This document shows, piece by piece, positions 32,420 through 43,006 of a DNA stretch of 64,000 nt. Source of the stretch: Aphrocallistes beatrix (Eukaryota > Porifera > Hexactinellida > Sceptrulophora > Aphrocallistidae). The position numbers and the translations under genes were made by a program. The stretch is taken from positions 4,185,857 through 4,249,856 of the forward strand of contig OY725493.1 of the NCBI GenBank assembly GCA_963281255.1. The letters run 5' to 3'. Positions within the stretch are counted from its first letter, which is position 1. Each line of letters opens with the position of its first letter. The notes below the pieces were generated by a model, which saw nothing but the letters and a program-made list of their open reading frames with translations, was not told the origin of the DNA and made no database searches.

Positions 32420-33088
32420 ACGAGTGTTATCTTAGCGGCCGATTCAGCGGCGGATTCGCATGTCACGTTCAAATATGAATAACTCAGCAAGCATATGTCC
32501 TAGATGAAATCTAACTGCACCATTGTGTAGAGGAGCATTGGTGCATTCATATTTGATATATGAAATTTTAATATCCTGCGTGATGAGTAAGCAGTGACAC
32601 TTTTAGTCCATGTCACGTATCTGGTGGAATAAGTCAGTAAATATGAATGGTAGCAATTAGCCCTTTTAACCACATGAAGATGAGCTTTGGTGCACCCCTG
32701 AAATCCATTTTCAAGACTAAATTCGGAAAACTGGCTGAATGGCAGGGGGCCAAAGTTTGTTGTCGTAGCGGCGGATTCGCATGTCACGTTCAAACATGAA
32801 TAACTCAGCAAGCATATGTCGTAGATGAAATCTAATTGCACCATTGTGTAGAGGAGCATTGGTACATTCATATTTGATATATGAAATTTTAATATCCCGC
32901 GTGATGAGTAAGCAGTGACACTTTTAGTCCATGTCACGTATCTGGTGGAACAAGTCAGTAAATATGAATAGTAGCAATTAGCCCTTTTAACCACATGAAG
33001 ATGAGCTTTGGTGCACCCCTGAAATCCATTTTCAAGACTAAATTCGGAAAACTGGCTAAATGGCAGGGGGCCAAAGTTTGTATTTACT

Positions 33089-33453
33089 AGTTTGGTAATA
33101 GGCATAACTTCATACTGGTATCCAACTAGGATGTGATCTAGACAAACTTAGCTATTTATCCATAGTTATCTACGCTCTTGATGAATGTCACTGAATTTGT
33201 TTACACAATTGATGCATAATTCCTGGTCAATTCATAATTAATTAAATATTCCTCGTAAGAACAGACCAAAATTTATTATTCACGGATAAAATTGTTAAGA
33301 TGATTATTTAAGGATTTCCTGTTCAAATTCTGCGAAATGCTCTAAAAGGGTTGTCAGGTATGATCATGGAAAACCCCCAATGCTTGATTTGTGCTGGTAT
33401 TCTCAGCATACAAGGTAATAATATCCGTAGCCACTACCAAACTGCTCACGAGA
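33089..33453. repeat. 365-bp sequence, first copy at the gap
   Basis: Begins AGTTTGGTAATAGGCATAAC and ends CTGCTCACGAGA. It reads identical to 33654-34018, with the same length and direct orientation, and abuts the N run. Confidence 0.95.
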
Positions 33454-33653
33454 NNNNNNNNNNNNNNNNNNNNNNNNNNNNNNNNNNNNNNNNNNNNNNN
33501 NNNNNNNNNNNNNNNNNNNNNNNNNNNNNNNNNNNNNNNNNNNNNNNNNNNNNNNNNNNNNNNNNNNNNNNNNNNNNNNNNNNNNNNNNNNNNNNNNNNN
33601 NNNNNNNNNNNNNNNNNNNNNNNNNNNNNNNNNNNNNNNNNNNNNNNNNNNNN
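33454..33653. other. Assembly gap, exactly 200 N
   Basis: A run of 200 N, a placeholder length. It is bounded on both sides by the same 365-bp sequence, which suggests that two overlapping contig ends were not merged. Confidence 0.98.
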
Positions 33654-34018
33654 AGTTTGGTAATAGGCATAACTTCATACTGGTATCCAACTAGGATGTG
33701 ATCTAGACAAACTTAGCTATTTATCCATAGTTATCTACGCTCTTGATGAATGTCACTGAATTTGTTTACACAATTGATGCATAATTCCTGGTCAATTCAT
33801 AATTAATTAAATATTCCTCGTAAGAACAGACCAAAATTTATTATTCACGGATAAAATTGTTAAGATGATTATTTAAGGATTTCCTGTTCAAATTCTGCGA
33901 AATGCTCTAAAAGGGTTGTCAGGTATGATCATGGAAAACCCCCAATGCTTGATTTGTGCTGGTATTCTCAGCATACAAGGTAATAATATCCGTAGCCACT
34001 ACCAAACTGCTCACGAGA
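33654..34018. repeat. 365-bp sequence, second copy at the gap
   Basis: Appears identical to 33089-33453. It runs directly into the first right-arm unit of the foldback at 34019. Confidence 0.95.
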
Positions 34019-34926
34019 CCCCTGCCATTTAGCCAGTTTTCCGAATTTAGTCTTGAAAATGGATTTCAGGGGTGCACCAAAGCTCATCTTCATGTGGTTA
34101 AAAGGGCTAATTGCTACTATTCATATTTACTGACTTGTTCCACCAGATACGTGACATGGACTAAAAGTGTCACTGCTTACTCATCACGCGGGATATTAAA
34201 ATTTCATATATCAAATATGAATGTACCAATGCTCCTCTACACAATGGTGCAATTAGATTTCATCTACGACATATGCTTGCTGAGTTATTCATGTTTGAAC
34301 GTGACATGCGAATCCGCCGCTACGATAACAAACTTTGGCCCCCTGCCATTCAGCCAGTTTTCCGAATTTAGTCTTGAAAATGGATTTCAGGGGTGCACCA
34401 AAGCTCATCTTCATGTGGTTAAAAGGGCTAATTGCTACTATTCATATTTACTGACTTGTTCCACCAGATACGTGACATGGACTAAAAGTGTCACTGCTTA
34501 CTCATCACGCGGGATATTAAAATTTCATATATCAAATATGAATGTACCAATGCTCCTCTACACAATGGTGCAATTAGATTTCATCTAGGACATATGCTTG
34601 CTGAGTTATTCATGTTTGAACGTGACATGCGAATCCGCCGCTACGATAACAAACTTTGGCCCCCTGCCATTCAGCCAGTTTTCCGAATTTAGTCTTGAAA
34701 ATGGATTTCAGGGGTGCACCAAAGCTCATCTTCATGTGGTTAAAAGGGCTAATTGCTACCATTCATATTTACTGACTTATTCCACCAGATACGTGACATG
34801 GACTAAAAGTGTCACTGCTTACTCATCACGCAGGATATTAAAATTTCATATATCAAATATGAATGCACCAATGCTCCTCTACACAATGGTGCAGTTAGAT
34901 TTCATCTAGGACATATGCTTGCTGAG

Positions 34927-36369
34927 TTATTCATATTTGAACGTGACATGCGAATCCGCCGCTGAATCGGCCGCTAAGATAACACTCGTAATGTTATCAT
35001 GGTGGATGGAAACACTTTCTAAATCTAAATTTTTGATAACGTTTGCACCTAGTTTTTCCCAACTAGAGCAGTAGATTATGAACAAACAGATGACTGCTGC
35101 AATAACCATTCCGATCCCCATCATCATATAACAAGCAGCAGCCCTCCATTCTAAATAATAGCCTCCAAGACACTCCAGTGTACCACCGAATATTACTATG
35201 CACACAAAGTTGACAAATGTGTTAATATTCTGTAGCCCGCATCCATTCATTACTCCGCGTATGATGTAGCATATATCTCCAATCAAGACTACCCCTAATA
35301 CCCTGAAAGCCAAGGGAAGCCTCAAAATTAATTCCGGTTTCCATGTAAATAGCTGGCCCATCCAAGGTGATAATATTATTAACGCCACCCCTAAAGAAAT
35401 GAATAAGATTGCGCTAATTACAAGACTGAACGTAGCGGCTCGTTTGGATTCAGCCGGTTTCTCTTCCCCCAATAAGTTTCCAACACGTACAGTAACCGCA
35501 GTACTTAAACCTAAAGTTAGTGTAGCCAACAAAAACCAGAAAACATTCAGAATTGTGTAGACAGCAAGCTGTACACTATCCATGGCTAAAGATCCAATTA
35601 CTATGATGGGGATGATACGACGTTCAATTGTATCTGTTAAGAACTGAATCATACCAGCTATTCCATAATTGAAGAAGTGGATCCAGCCATCTAGCACATC
35701 AATTGACCAAAAGCTAGGCAATCTTTTGTGAATATCGGTGAAACGAATATAGGTATAGAACTGCAATGCCACGAAGTTAACGCTCAAAACATAGGCCATA
35801 GCCACACCAAGTGCTTCTAATTCAAAAATAAAAATAAAAACGTATTGGGAAATAAGATTGAGGGAAGTTGAGAAGACGAAAAATAGAGTTGTAATAGCGA
35901 CTCTGTTTTGTGCTTGCAAGAATCCATAGGCCAGTCTATAGAACAAATTTGCTGGGTATCCAAAGGCAACAATAGTAGTGTACTGACCAGCGTAACGAGC
36001 TTCCACAGAGTCACCCAGTAGGTAATAAGAAAGAGCTTCAACTTTAATCCAAAATGCCCATATAGGGAAACAGGTCAGTAAAGCTAGTAGGAATGCTCTG
36101 TAGAAGTATATACTAGCTTTCCTATAGTCACTGGCACCCAGTGCCTGTGCGCATAAGGCCGTCATACCAGCTGTTATTCCTTGCAGGAGGATCAAGGAAG
36201 TTATCACATAGATAGATTGTCCTACGAACAATCCGTTTAAGAGCTGAGCGATAGTTGAAGAAGAGGTGTGGCCAACGAGCACAGTGCTAATTTGAATTTG
36301 TAAAGCGTCGCTAAAAAATCCGATTGCAGTTGGCCATCCGATCCAATTTAAGAATTTAACCTCTTCCAA
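34927..36369 (-). CDS. MATE-family multidrug/toxin extrusion transporter (SLC47-like), C-terminally truncated
   Basis: 480 residues on the minus strand with about 12 hydrophobic helices. Diagnostic stretches: QISTVLVGHTSSSTIAQLL near the N-terminus, GMTALCAQALGASDY (the conserved MATE loop after helix 2), YPANLFYRLAYGFLQAQNR, STAVTVRVGNLLGEEKP in the second half, and RGVMNGCGLQ. These match eukaryotic H+-coupled organic-cation exporters. The start is the ATG giving MEEVKFLNW at 36369; the family usually has a somewhat longer cytosolic N-terminus. The last 20 or so codons (from about 34989 down) are contributed by a foldback element, which introduces the stop and removes the usual linker and final helix, found at 32119-32419. 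The 12-helix core is intact, so a shorter transporter could still be made. No introns in the core. Confidence 0.9.
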   Translation of the reverse strand: MEEVKFLNWIGWPTAIGFFSDALQIQISTVLVGHTSSSTIAQLLNGLFVGQSIYVITSLILLQGITAGMTALCAQALGASDYRKASIYFYRAFLLALLTCFPIWAFWIKVEALSYYLLGDSVEARYAGQYTTIVAFGYPANLFYRLAYGFLQAQNRVAITTLFFVFSTSLNLISQYVFIFIFELEALGVAMAYVLSVNFVALQFYTYIRFTDIHKRLPSFWSIDVLDGWIHFFNYGIAGMIQFLTDTIERRIIPIIVIGSLAMDSVQLAVYTILNVFWFLLATLTLGLSTAVTVRVGNLLGEEKPAESKRAATFSLVISAILFISLGVALIILSPWMGQLFTWKPELILRLPLAFRVLGVVLIGDICYIIRGVMNGCGLQNINTFVNFVCIVIFGGTLECLGGYYLEWRAAACYMMMGIGMVIAAVICLFIIYCSSWEKLGANVIKNLDLESVSIHHDNITSVILAADSAADSHVTFKYE

Positions 36370-37134
36370 AATCTATTTATAATTCGATAGACACATTCCA
36401 ATTTAAACTTTTCTTTAAAAATATTAGTAAATTTGCGTATTTATTAATTTTATCTGCCTAACTTAACTAGAAGTTCTTTATGAATAGACCAATTATCATT
36501 ATTTTAAAAAAGATTATTTTAAAAATGATTATTTTATGAATTAATCTATTTTTGAAGATTAGGTCACGATATAATGTGGTTTGTAGTATTTACTGATGAT
36601 TCACATGTAAAAGGGAATTTTACTATAATTAAATAAAAAAGGAATACATAAGAACAATTGATATTGTCTACACATGATAATAGGGAATTATCTAGGAACT
36701 CGAGACGCTCGTTTAGGCTTGTGCTTTTAAGCCCAATTATGTTTAGGAGCGAATAATTTTGGAATCATATTCTATACCATAATGTTATTTATCGATTTAT
36801 TAGGAGCGTATCTCCGGCGAACAGTATAACACTCTGCATGGTAACATGTAATGACTCAAATAATTATGTATAGTAAATTGAAAAATAAGGTTAAGTTATA
36901 CCAAAGAGCACAAAATTTGAAAATTGTAAGGAAAACTATTTTAGGAAAAATATAAAATTTTAGTTCTCCCCTAAAGAGCCCCAGACCTGCTTTGGGAGCT
37001 TTCCTTGACCAAAGATTCCCGCTTGGTTCAATAATTTTGAAATGAATTTTTTGCAAAATTTCCGATCTCAAACCAGGGTTGGATCTAGCCCCGGATCCCA
37101 GGGGGGCTAAGGGGATCTAAAATATTCTCAGGCA
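36370..37134. other. No gene seen; fragment of a dispersed repeat
   Basis: The 5' flank of the MATE gene, then at about 36880-37075 a piece of the GGAAATTTTGC/GCGGGA repeat family also seen at 4870 and 18875. Confidence 0.4.
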
Positions 37135-37676
37135 TCCTTACTATTAAAACTCGATTAATATTTATATATATCTATATCTATCTGTAACGAATTGATTGAA
37201 GAAACTGCCAGGCGAAGAAAGCTGATTTTTGGCATGTGTGAGTCTTTTGGCTATGGCTCCAGTAAGTTCTGAGCTCAGACGAAAATGTCGACTCATCATG
37301 GAATTATGACGCCGTTGTCACATTTTAAAAAGTTAAGCAATACAGTTATTCGAGCATAACTCAGCCATTATAAGAGATAGAAGGCTGAAATTTTAATAGA
37401 ATCTGTATACTAACATACCTCACATATGCAACTATCATCAAAAACTGATGACTCATCACTTTGTTATGACGTCATCATTACTCATCAACATTTTATACAA
37501 TTATAAATTTGGTGATTTTTCGTGCGATATCGATTATAAGAGTAGGACAAACGTATTAGAGATGTTATTTCCCTTATAATTAATCAATGGTGATCACAGG
37601 CGCCCAAAGGGCGCCTCCGGCGGACACAAAGTGTCCGCCAGCCGCGCAGCGCAAGCAAGCGAAGCGCGCGCGCTTG
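37135..37676 (+). mobile_element. Helitron-like element, copy H1 (542 bp)
   Basis: Starts TCCTTACTATTAAAACTCG preceded by A and ends AAGCGCGCGCGCTTG followed by T. Shared interior blocks: GTAACGAATTGATTGAAGAAACTGC, CTGATTTTTGGCATGTG, TCTGAGCTCAGACGAAAATG and, near the 3' end, the palindrome GGCGGACAC-AAA-GTGTCCGCC and the GCGCAGCGCAAGCAAGCGAAG run. TC-start, A|T insertion site, no target duplication and a GC-rich 3' hairpin fit Helitrons; the CTTG end departs from the usual CTRR. No coding sequence. Confidence 0.7.
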
Positions 37677-39060
37677 TATATTATAATCGACGAGGCGCAT
37701 GCGCCTCAACAATTGCACATCCGCATAAAATGATAGGCATATCGACACACAAATATCAATTTTGCGAATGTTCAACATTATGATGACTAATTCATAATGC
37801 AACGTCTTGCAAACAAAAATACCCGTGAAGCTATGTTAAATTGTCCTGAGCAATACCAGAGGGTGACCGGTGAGTCATTAGGAAAAACTTTCACCTGGGC
37901 CGAAGTCTTGGCATTACGTGTATTGGTCCCAATAAATTTCGAGTAATAATTGAATTGAACAAGGACGAAATTTGGCGATCATTGGCATGTCAATGTCAAT
38001 TTAAAGAAGTGGGAAACAAACAATTTTGGGTTGTAGAGATGTTTAAAACCTTTCATGGGGACCTCAAAAAATATAATTCTGGAAAATAAGACATAAAATT
38101 TCCTGGGTATTTCAAAAGGCAACTGGTAAGTTAATTAACTAATATGAAATTAAATTTGCAGATCAGTGAGTAACATTTGAAATATATTTTTCTAGCACTG
38201 ACGACCAATTCTAATATCTCTGTGTTTGATCATTTGTGAATGATATGCCATTATTCGATCAGTACTAATTGCCTTTGACCCCCCAGTAAATGACTTCAAC
38301 ACTGTTGAATTGATTCTGAGAAATTTGGAATATTTGCTAATAATTTGTTCTAATTTCTAACTGTGCATCCACAACGTAACACCTTTTTGAAAGGGTTCAT
38401 CAACTAATGATCCAATATTTTATGGAATATGTGAATCTTGCTTGTGAAACTCTATTGACATCATTCAGAAAGTCACTTCGAGGAAATAATTCCTGGGACA
38501 TCACTAGCGGATCCAGAATTCTCAAAAAGGGGGGGGGGGGCAAAAAAGGTGTTTGAAGCGAGCCTAGTAAGCGACCTTAAGCCCCCCAGAAAAATAGGGG
38601 ACCAGCTGGGGGTCTGGGGTCGCTGTAAGCCCCCCAATGGGGTCTAGGAGCAACCCCTGGAAGCTAACAACAATTTGTCTCACAACTTGGACAGATTCAT
38701 CTAATTTTGAGGTTCTAGAAATACAAATTACTCCGATGGCACTCCCCTCTCATCAATTATGTAGTAATTAAATATTCAGACTTTATCCATCCAGGGAGGC
38801 ATTTACCTTCCCCTCCCTACCTCTTGGCTCAGATGTCAGTTTAAGCGCAACTTCTAATTATAAATTCCATAAGATGCATTCAATTAACTGCGCCTCACTT
38901 GTATCCTCACACAAATTCGAGCTCTTCGTTGAAGCATGAAATATGAACTGATGTCTGCACCTACTTTCCTCATATTTCAGTAGTCTAGGCTATTCTAGAT
39001 TTTAATTATGCAGTCGTTGCGAAAAGAATCGAAAAAAATATTAAGAATTATACACTATTA

Positions 39061-39836
39061 CAGGGTGGCTCATAAGTTCTGATACAAGCTTCTTTAGGTA
39101 TAAAATTTCTTATACTCAAACAATCTTAGTTATTATGGTCTTTAGAGATTGTAATTCGAATATTCTCAATGGTATTAAAATATTTTTCGAGTTTAAGACC
39201 TGCAGCTGGAACTGTGTTTTGTATGGTGAATTTTATGGGGGAAAATGTGTCCTGGCACGCAGCAAAAATCGAGAATCAAGGTCACAGCTTCTGTAAAAAA
39301 TGTCTTCATAATCGATGTTCTATGACGATTTAGCACTAGATACCTTTCATTCACCATGGAAATATTTCATAAATTCATTGAATTCATTATCAGAAACGAG
39401 AGAAAGTTATTATTTCACGAGAGCAAATTAGGTACAATTTGCAAAATCACCCAAAATGGCACTTTTTTTCACATCACCAAAAATCTGATCCAAATGGTTC
39501 TCAATATGTACTGATATAAACATCTTAATATTCTACAAATTTAGAGTGTTCGATGGAAATGTGAGAGCCAATTTTTCCTAAAATTTGAAGACTCTAGAAA
39601 GATCATTCGAAAAGCAGTGAGCCCTGATACTCGATTTTCGCTGCGAACTAGGACACATTTTCCCCCATAAAGACCACCATATAAAACACAGTTCCAGGTC
39701 TTAGACTCGAAAAATCTTTTAAAGTCATTGAGAATAATCGAATTACAATCTCTAAAGACCATAATAACTAAGATTGTCTGAGTATAAGAAATTTTATACC
39801 TAATGAAGCTTGTCACATAACTTATGAGCCACCCTG
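39061..39836. mobile_element. Foldback MITE, TA-inserted, absent from the duplicate copy
   Basis: Ends CAGGGTGGCTCATAAGTTCTG and its complement CTTATGAGCCACCCTG; arms of over 100 bp continue through TATAAAATTTCTTATACTCA and TGGTCTTTAGAGATTGTAAT. Flanked by TA at 39059-39060 and 39837-39838. In the duplicate copy the corresponding site near 41692 is uninterrupted with a single TA. mariner-like termini, no transposase. Confidence 0.9.
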
Positions 39837-39849
39837 TATGCGTTAGTAT

Positions 39850-40000
39850 TATACTAAACAAGCTCCGCGGCTGGCGGACACTATGTGTCCGCCGGAGGCG
39901 CCTAGGCTCACATTGATCAATTATAAGGTGGATAACATCTCTAAGTACGTCTGTTTACTGTTTTAATCAATATCACTTGAAAAATCACCAAATTTTTTTC
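39850..40000 (-). mobile_element. Helitron-like 3' end fragment, minus orientation
   Basis: Contains GCGGCTGGCGGACACTATGTG and the block ATAAGGTGGATAACATCTCTAA, the reverse complement of the 3' part of copies H1/H2, and is cut off after the AAATTTGGTGATTTTTC-equivalent. Confidence 0.65.
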
Positions 40001-40289
40001 GCAAGCTCTCAGACCCTCCAATTGATCGCTCGCTAAGCTAAATTATACTCTTTTTATTTGAAGCTCGAAATTATGATATGGAGCACAATAATCTTGCGTC
40101 ATGGCATGTATATTTTCGTAATTATATTTAGAGAAAGATTCATGAATTTAGATCGCCAAATTAAATTTAATGCAATGTTTTCATTTTTGAACATTAATTA
40201 AACATTAATTGAGTAAATAGGATTAGACAGAAAATACTAATACAAACAACATCAACAACACAAACGAAAAATGATCGCGATTGAGTAAC

Positions 40290-40372
40290 TCCAGGCGCCC
40301 GCAGGGCGACTCTGCGGACACACAGTGTCCGCAAGCCGCGCAGCGCAAGCAAGCGAAGCGCGCTTGTATATT
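40290..40372 (+). mobile_element. Helitron-like 3' end fragment, plus orientation
   Basis: GCGCCCGCAGGGCG, GGACACACAGTGTCCGC and AGCCGCGCAGCGCAAGCAAG ending in GCGCGCTTG; only the terminal 85 bp of the family are present, directly at the start of duplication copy B. Confidence 0.65.
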
Positions 40373-42060
40373 ATAATCGACGAGGTGCGCCTCAAAAACA
40401 ATGTGCATAAAATGCTATCGACATTACAAATATCAATTTTTCGCGATAAAATGTATTATGTTTAACATTATGACTAATTCATAATGAGAGGGTGACTGGT
40501 GAATCATTTGGAATAACTTTCACCTGGGCCGGAAGTCTTGGCATTACGCATATTGGTCCCAATAAATTCCGAGGAATAATTGAATTGAACAAGGACGAAA
40601 TTTGGCGATCATTGACATGTCAATCTAAGGAAGTGGAAAATAAACAATTTGGGATGCAGAGCTGTTTAAAAGCTTTCATGGGGACCTCGAAATATATAAT
40701 TCTGGAAAATTAAGACATAAAATTTCCTTGGTATTTCAAAAGGCAACTGGTAAGTTAATTAACTAATATGAAATTAAATTTGCAGATCAGTAAGTAACAT
40801 TTGAAATATACCACAGAATAATAATATCCTGCAAAATAGCGACAAAAATATTTTTCTAGCACTGATGACCAATTCTAATATCTCTGTGTTAGATCATTTG
40901 TGAATGATATGCCATTGTACGATCAGTACTAATTGCCTTTGACCCCCCAGTAAATGACTTCAACACTGTTGAATTGATTCTGAGAAATTTGGAATATTTG
41001 CTAATAATTTGTTCAGATTTCTAACTGTGCATCCACAACGTAACACCTTTTTGAAAGGGTTCATCAACTAATGATCCAATATTTTTATGGAATATGTGAA
41101 TCTTGCTTGTGAAACTCTATTGACATCATTCAGAAAGTCACTTCGAGGAAATAATTCCTGGGACATCACTAGCGGATCCAGAATTCTCAAAAAGGAGCCT
41201 AGTAAGCGACCTTAAGCCCCCCAGAAAAATAGGGGACCAGCTGGGGGGCTGGGGGCGCTGTAGGCCCCCAGCCCCCCAGCAACCCCCTGGAAGCTAACAA
41301 CAATTTGTCTCACAACTTGGACAGATTCATCTAATTTTGAAGTTCTAGAAATACAAATTACTCCGATGGCACTCCCCTCTCATCAATTATGTAGTAATTA
41401 AATATTCAGACTTTATCCATCCAGGGAGGCATTTACCTTCCCCTCCCTACCTCTTGGCTCAGATGTCAGTTTAAGCGCAACTTCTAATTATAAATTCCAT
41501 AAGATGCATTCAATTAACTGCGCCTCACTTGTATCCTCACACAAATTCGAGCTCTTCGTTGGAGGCATGAAATATGAACTGATGTCTGCACCTACTTTCC
41601 TCATACTTCAGTAGTCTAGGCTATTCTAGATTTTAATTATGCAGTCGTTGCGAAAAGAATCGAAAAAAATATTAAGAATTATTCACTAGTATGCGTTAGT
41701 ATTATACTAAACAAGCTCCGCGGCTGGCGGACACTATGTGTCCGCCGGAGGCGCCTAGGCTCACATTGATCAATTATAAGGTGGATAACATCTCTAAGTA
41801 CGTCTGTTTACTGTTTTAATCAATATCACTCGAAAAATCACCAAATTTGCTTTTTTTCGCAAGCTCTCAGACCCTCCAATTGATCTCTCGTAAGCTAAAT
41901 TCTACTCTTTTTATTTGAAGCCCGAAATTATGATATGGAGCACAATAATCTTGCGTCATGGCATGTATATTTTCGTAATTATATTTAGAGAAAGATTCAT
42001 GAAATTTAGATCGCCAAATTAAATTTAATGCAATGTTTTCATTTTTGAACATCAATTGAG
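40373..42060. repeat. Tandem duplication, copy B
   Basis: Second copy of the unit described at 37677-40222, without the 776-bp MITE. It starts after a Helitron-like tail (40290-40372) and ends with an inverted tail (41706-41850). The 73-codon frame at 40492-40713 is broken in copy A and has no known family, so it is not called as a gene. Confidence 0.85.
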
Positions 42061-42779
42061 TAAATAGGATTAGTAGACAGAAAATACTAATACAAACAAC
42101 GTTCCTGCTATACTTATTATATTTAAACTCAGGCTCTATAATTCAATTTTCTGAACTTCTCCGCCATTAGAAGAAAGTAAAATTGCATAATTATTTATTC
42201 ATAGTCATTTATCTTCTCTAGGGCAGATATGTTTTATAAATACGTATACATGTAAACTAAGATTGATATTTATCAAAAAGTTGGGAAAAATATCATTCAT
42301 ATTGTATCATTTGGCCCAAATGAAAATCTGGGATCCTATGAAAGATCTAAGGGTTATAGATAAAATCCAGGGAAAGAAAATTTCCAGAGAGCCTTAAAAT
42401 TTACCGGGAGAGGGGGCCAAGAAATATCTGGGGAGGCCCAGTATCCCCTATGCCCATAGAGCACGGCACCACTGCTTTGCGTTTCCCAGGAGGCACAATT
42501 TTACATTTAGAAAGCGAGTGAACATTTGCTATTGAAGGCTCATTATATGAGATTACTTTTTAACAGATTATAACATAACCGGTTACCGAACATGATAATC
42601 CAAAATCAGTCAAGTTATCTCCATTATTTAAGATATAGTATGCATCCAAATATTAAAGAATATAATGGATGCATGTGTACTTCAGCCAAGATGAACTTGT
42701 TATGAGCACGAAATTACTGTCTCTCATAGTAAATAACATGCAACTTAGTTGAGAAAAACCCTATAAAGTATAGCAAACT
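42061..42779. other. No gene seen
   Basis: AT-rich sequence between the tandem duplication and the nested Helitron/Gypsy block. Nothing recognised. Confidence 0.4.
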
Positions 42780-43006
42780 ATTCCTATCAATATTTGACGA
42801 AAATGACATAATATATTCAACAAATAATGTGGATTTTAATCTTATATTTAAGAATAATGAGCTTTAACATCCTTACTATTAAAACTCGATTAATATTTAC
42901 GAATTACTTATATGTCGGCGGCCGACATTGTCGGCTAGCCGACATATAAGCAAATATGGCCGCCATATAAGCAAATATGGCCGCCATATAAGGATAGTTC
43001 ATGCCG

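Larger units (their letters stand above)
32420..34989. mobile_element. Foldback element with 321-bp tandem units in its arms, inside the MATE gene
   Basis: The left arm (32420-33088) holds two units and the right arm (34019-34989) three units of a 321-bp repeat in opposite orientation, separated by a 365-bp loop sequence present twice around an N gap. Outer ends are ACGAGTGTTATCTTAGCGGCC and its complement. Units start at 34019, 34340 and 34661 on the right. Long inverted repeats made of internal tandem units are the hallmark of Foldback-type elements. The long open frames within the arms are a by-product of the repeat (321 is a multiple of 3) and look like no known protein. Flanks GATAACATT and GATAAACGA suggest an imperfect target duplication. 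Confidence 0.8.
37677..40222. repeat. Tandem duplication, copy A (interrupted by a MITE)
   Basis: From about 37677 this region matches 40373-42060 almost base for base (for example GGGTGACYGGTGARTCATT, CTGCGCCTCACTTGTATCC, ATGCAGTCGTTGCG), except that copy A holds the extra MITE 39061-39836. Each copy ends with an inverted Helitron-like tail (39850-40000 here). A poly-G tract near 38527 and a gene-like but broken ESxGxTFTWA stretch at 37870 occur in it. No gene recognised. Confidence 0.85.

Noticed and set aside
33351..33701. Open frames crossing the N gap
   Set aside because: They exist only because N codons are read as open; the flanks are duplicated contig ends.
32500..34909. Long open frames in the foldback arms as a repeat-protein gene
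   Set aside because: The same sequence is open on both arms in opposite directions because the 321-bp unit is a multiple of 3; there is no known domain, no start context and the arms sit inside a transposable element.
40492..40713. 73-codon gene in duplication copy B
   Set aside because: The same segment is frameshifted in copy A and lacks a known family; treated as part of the repeat.
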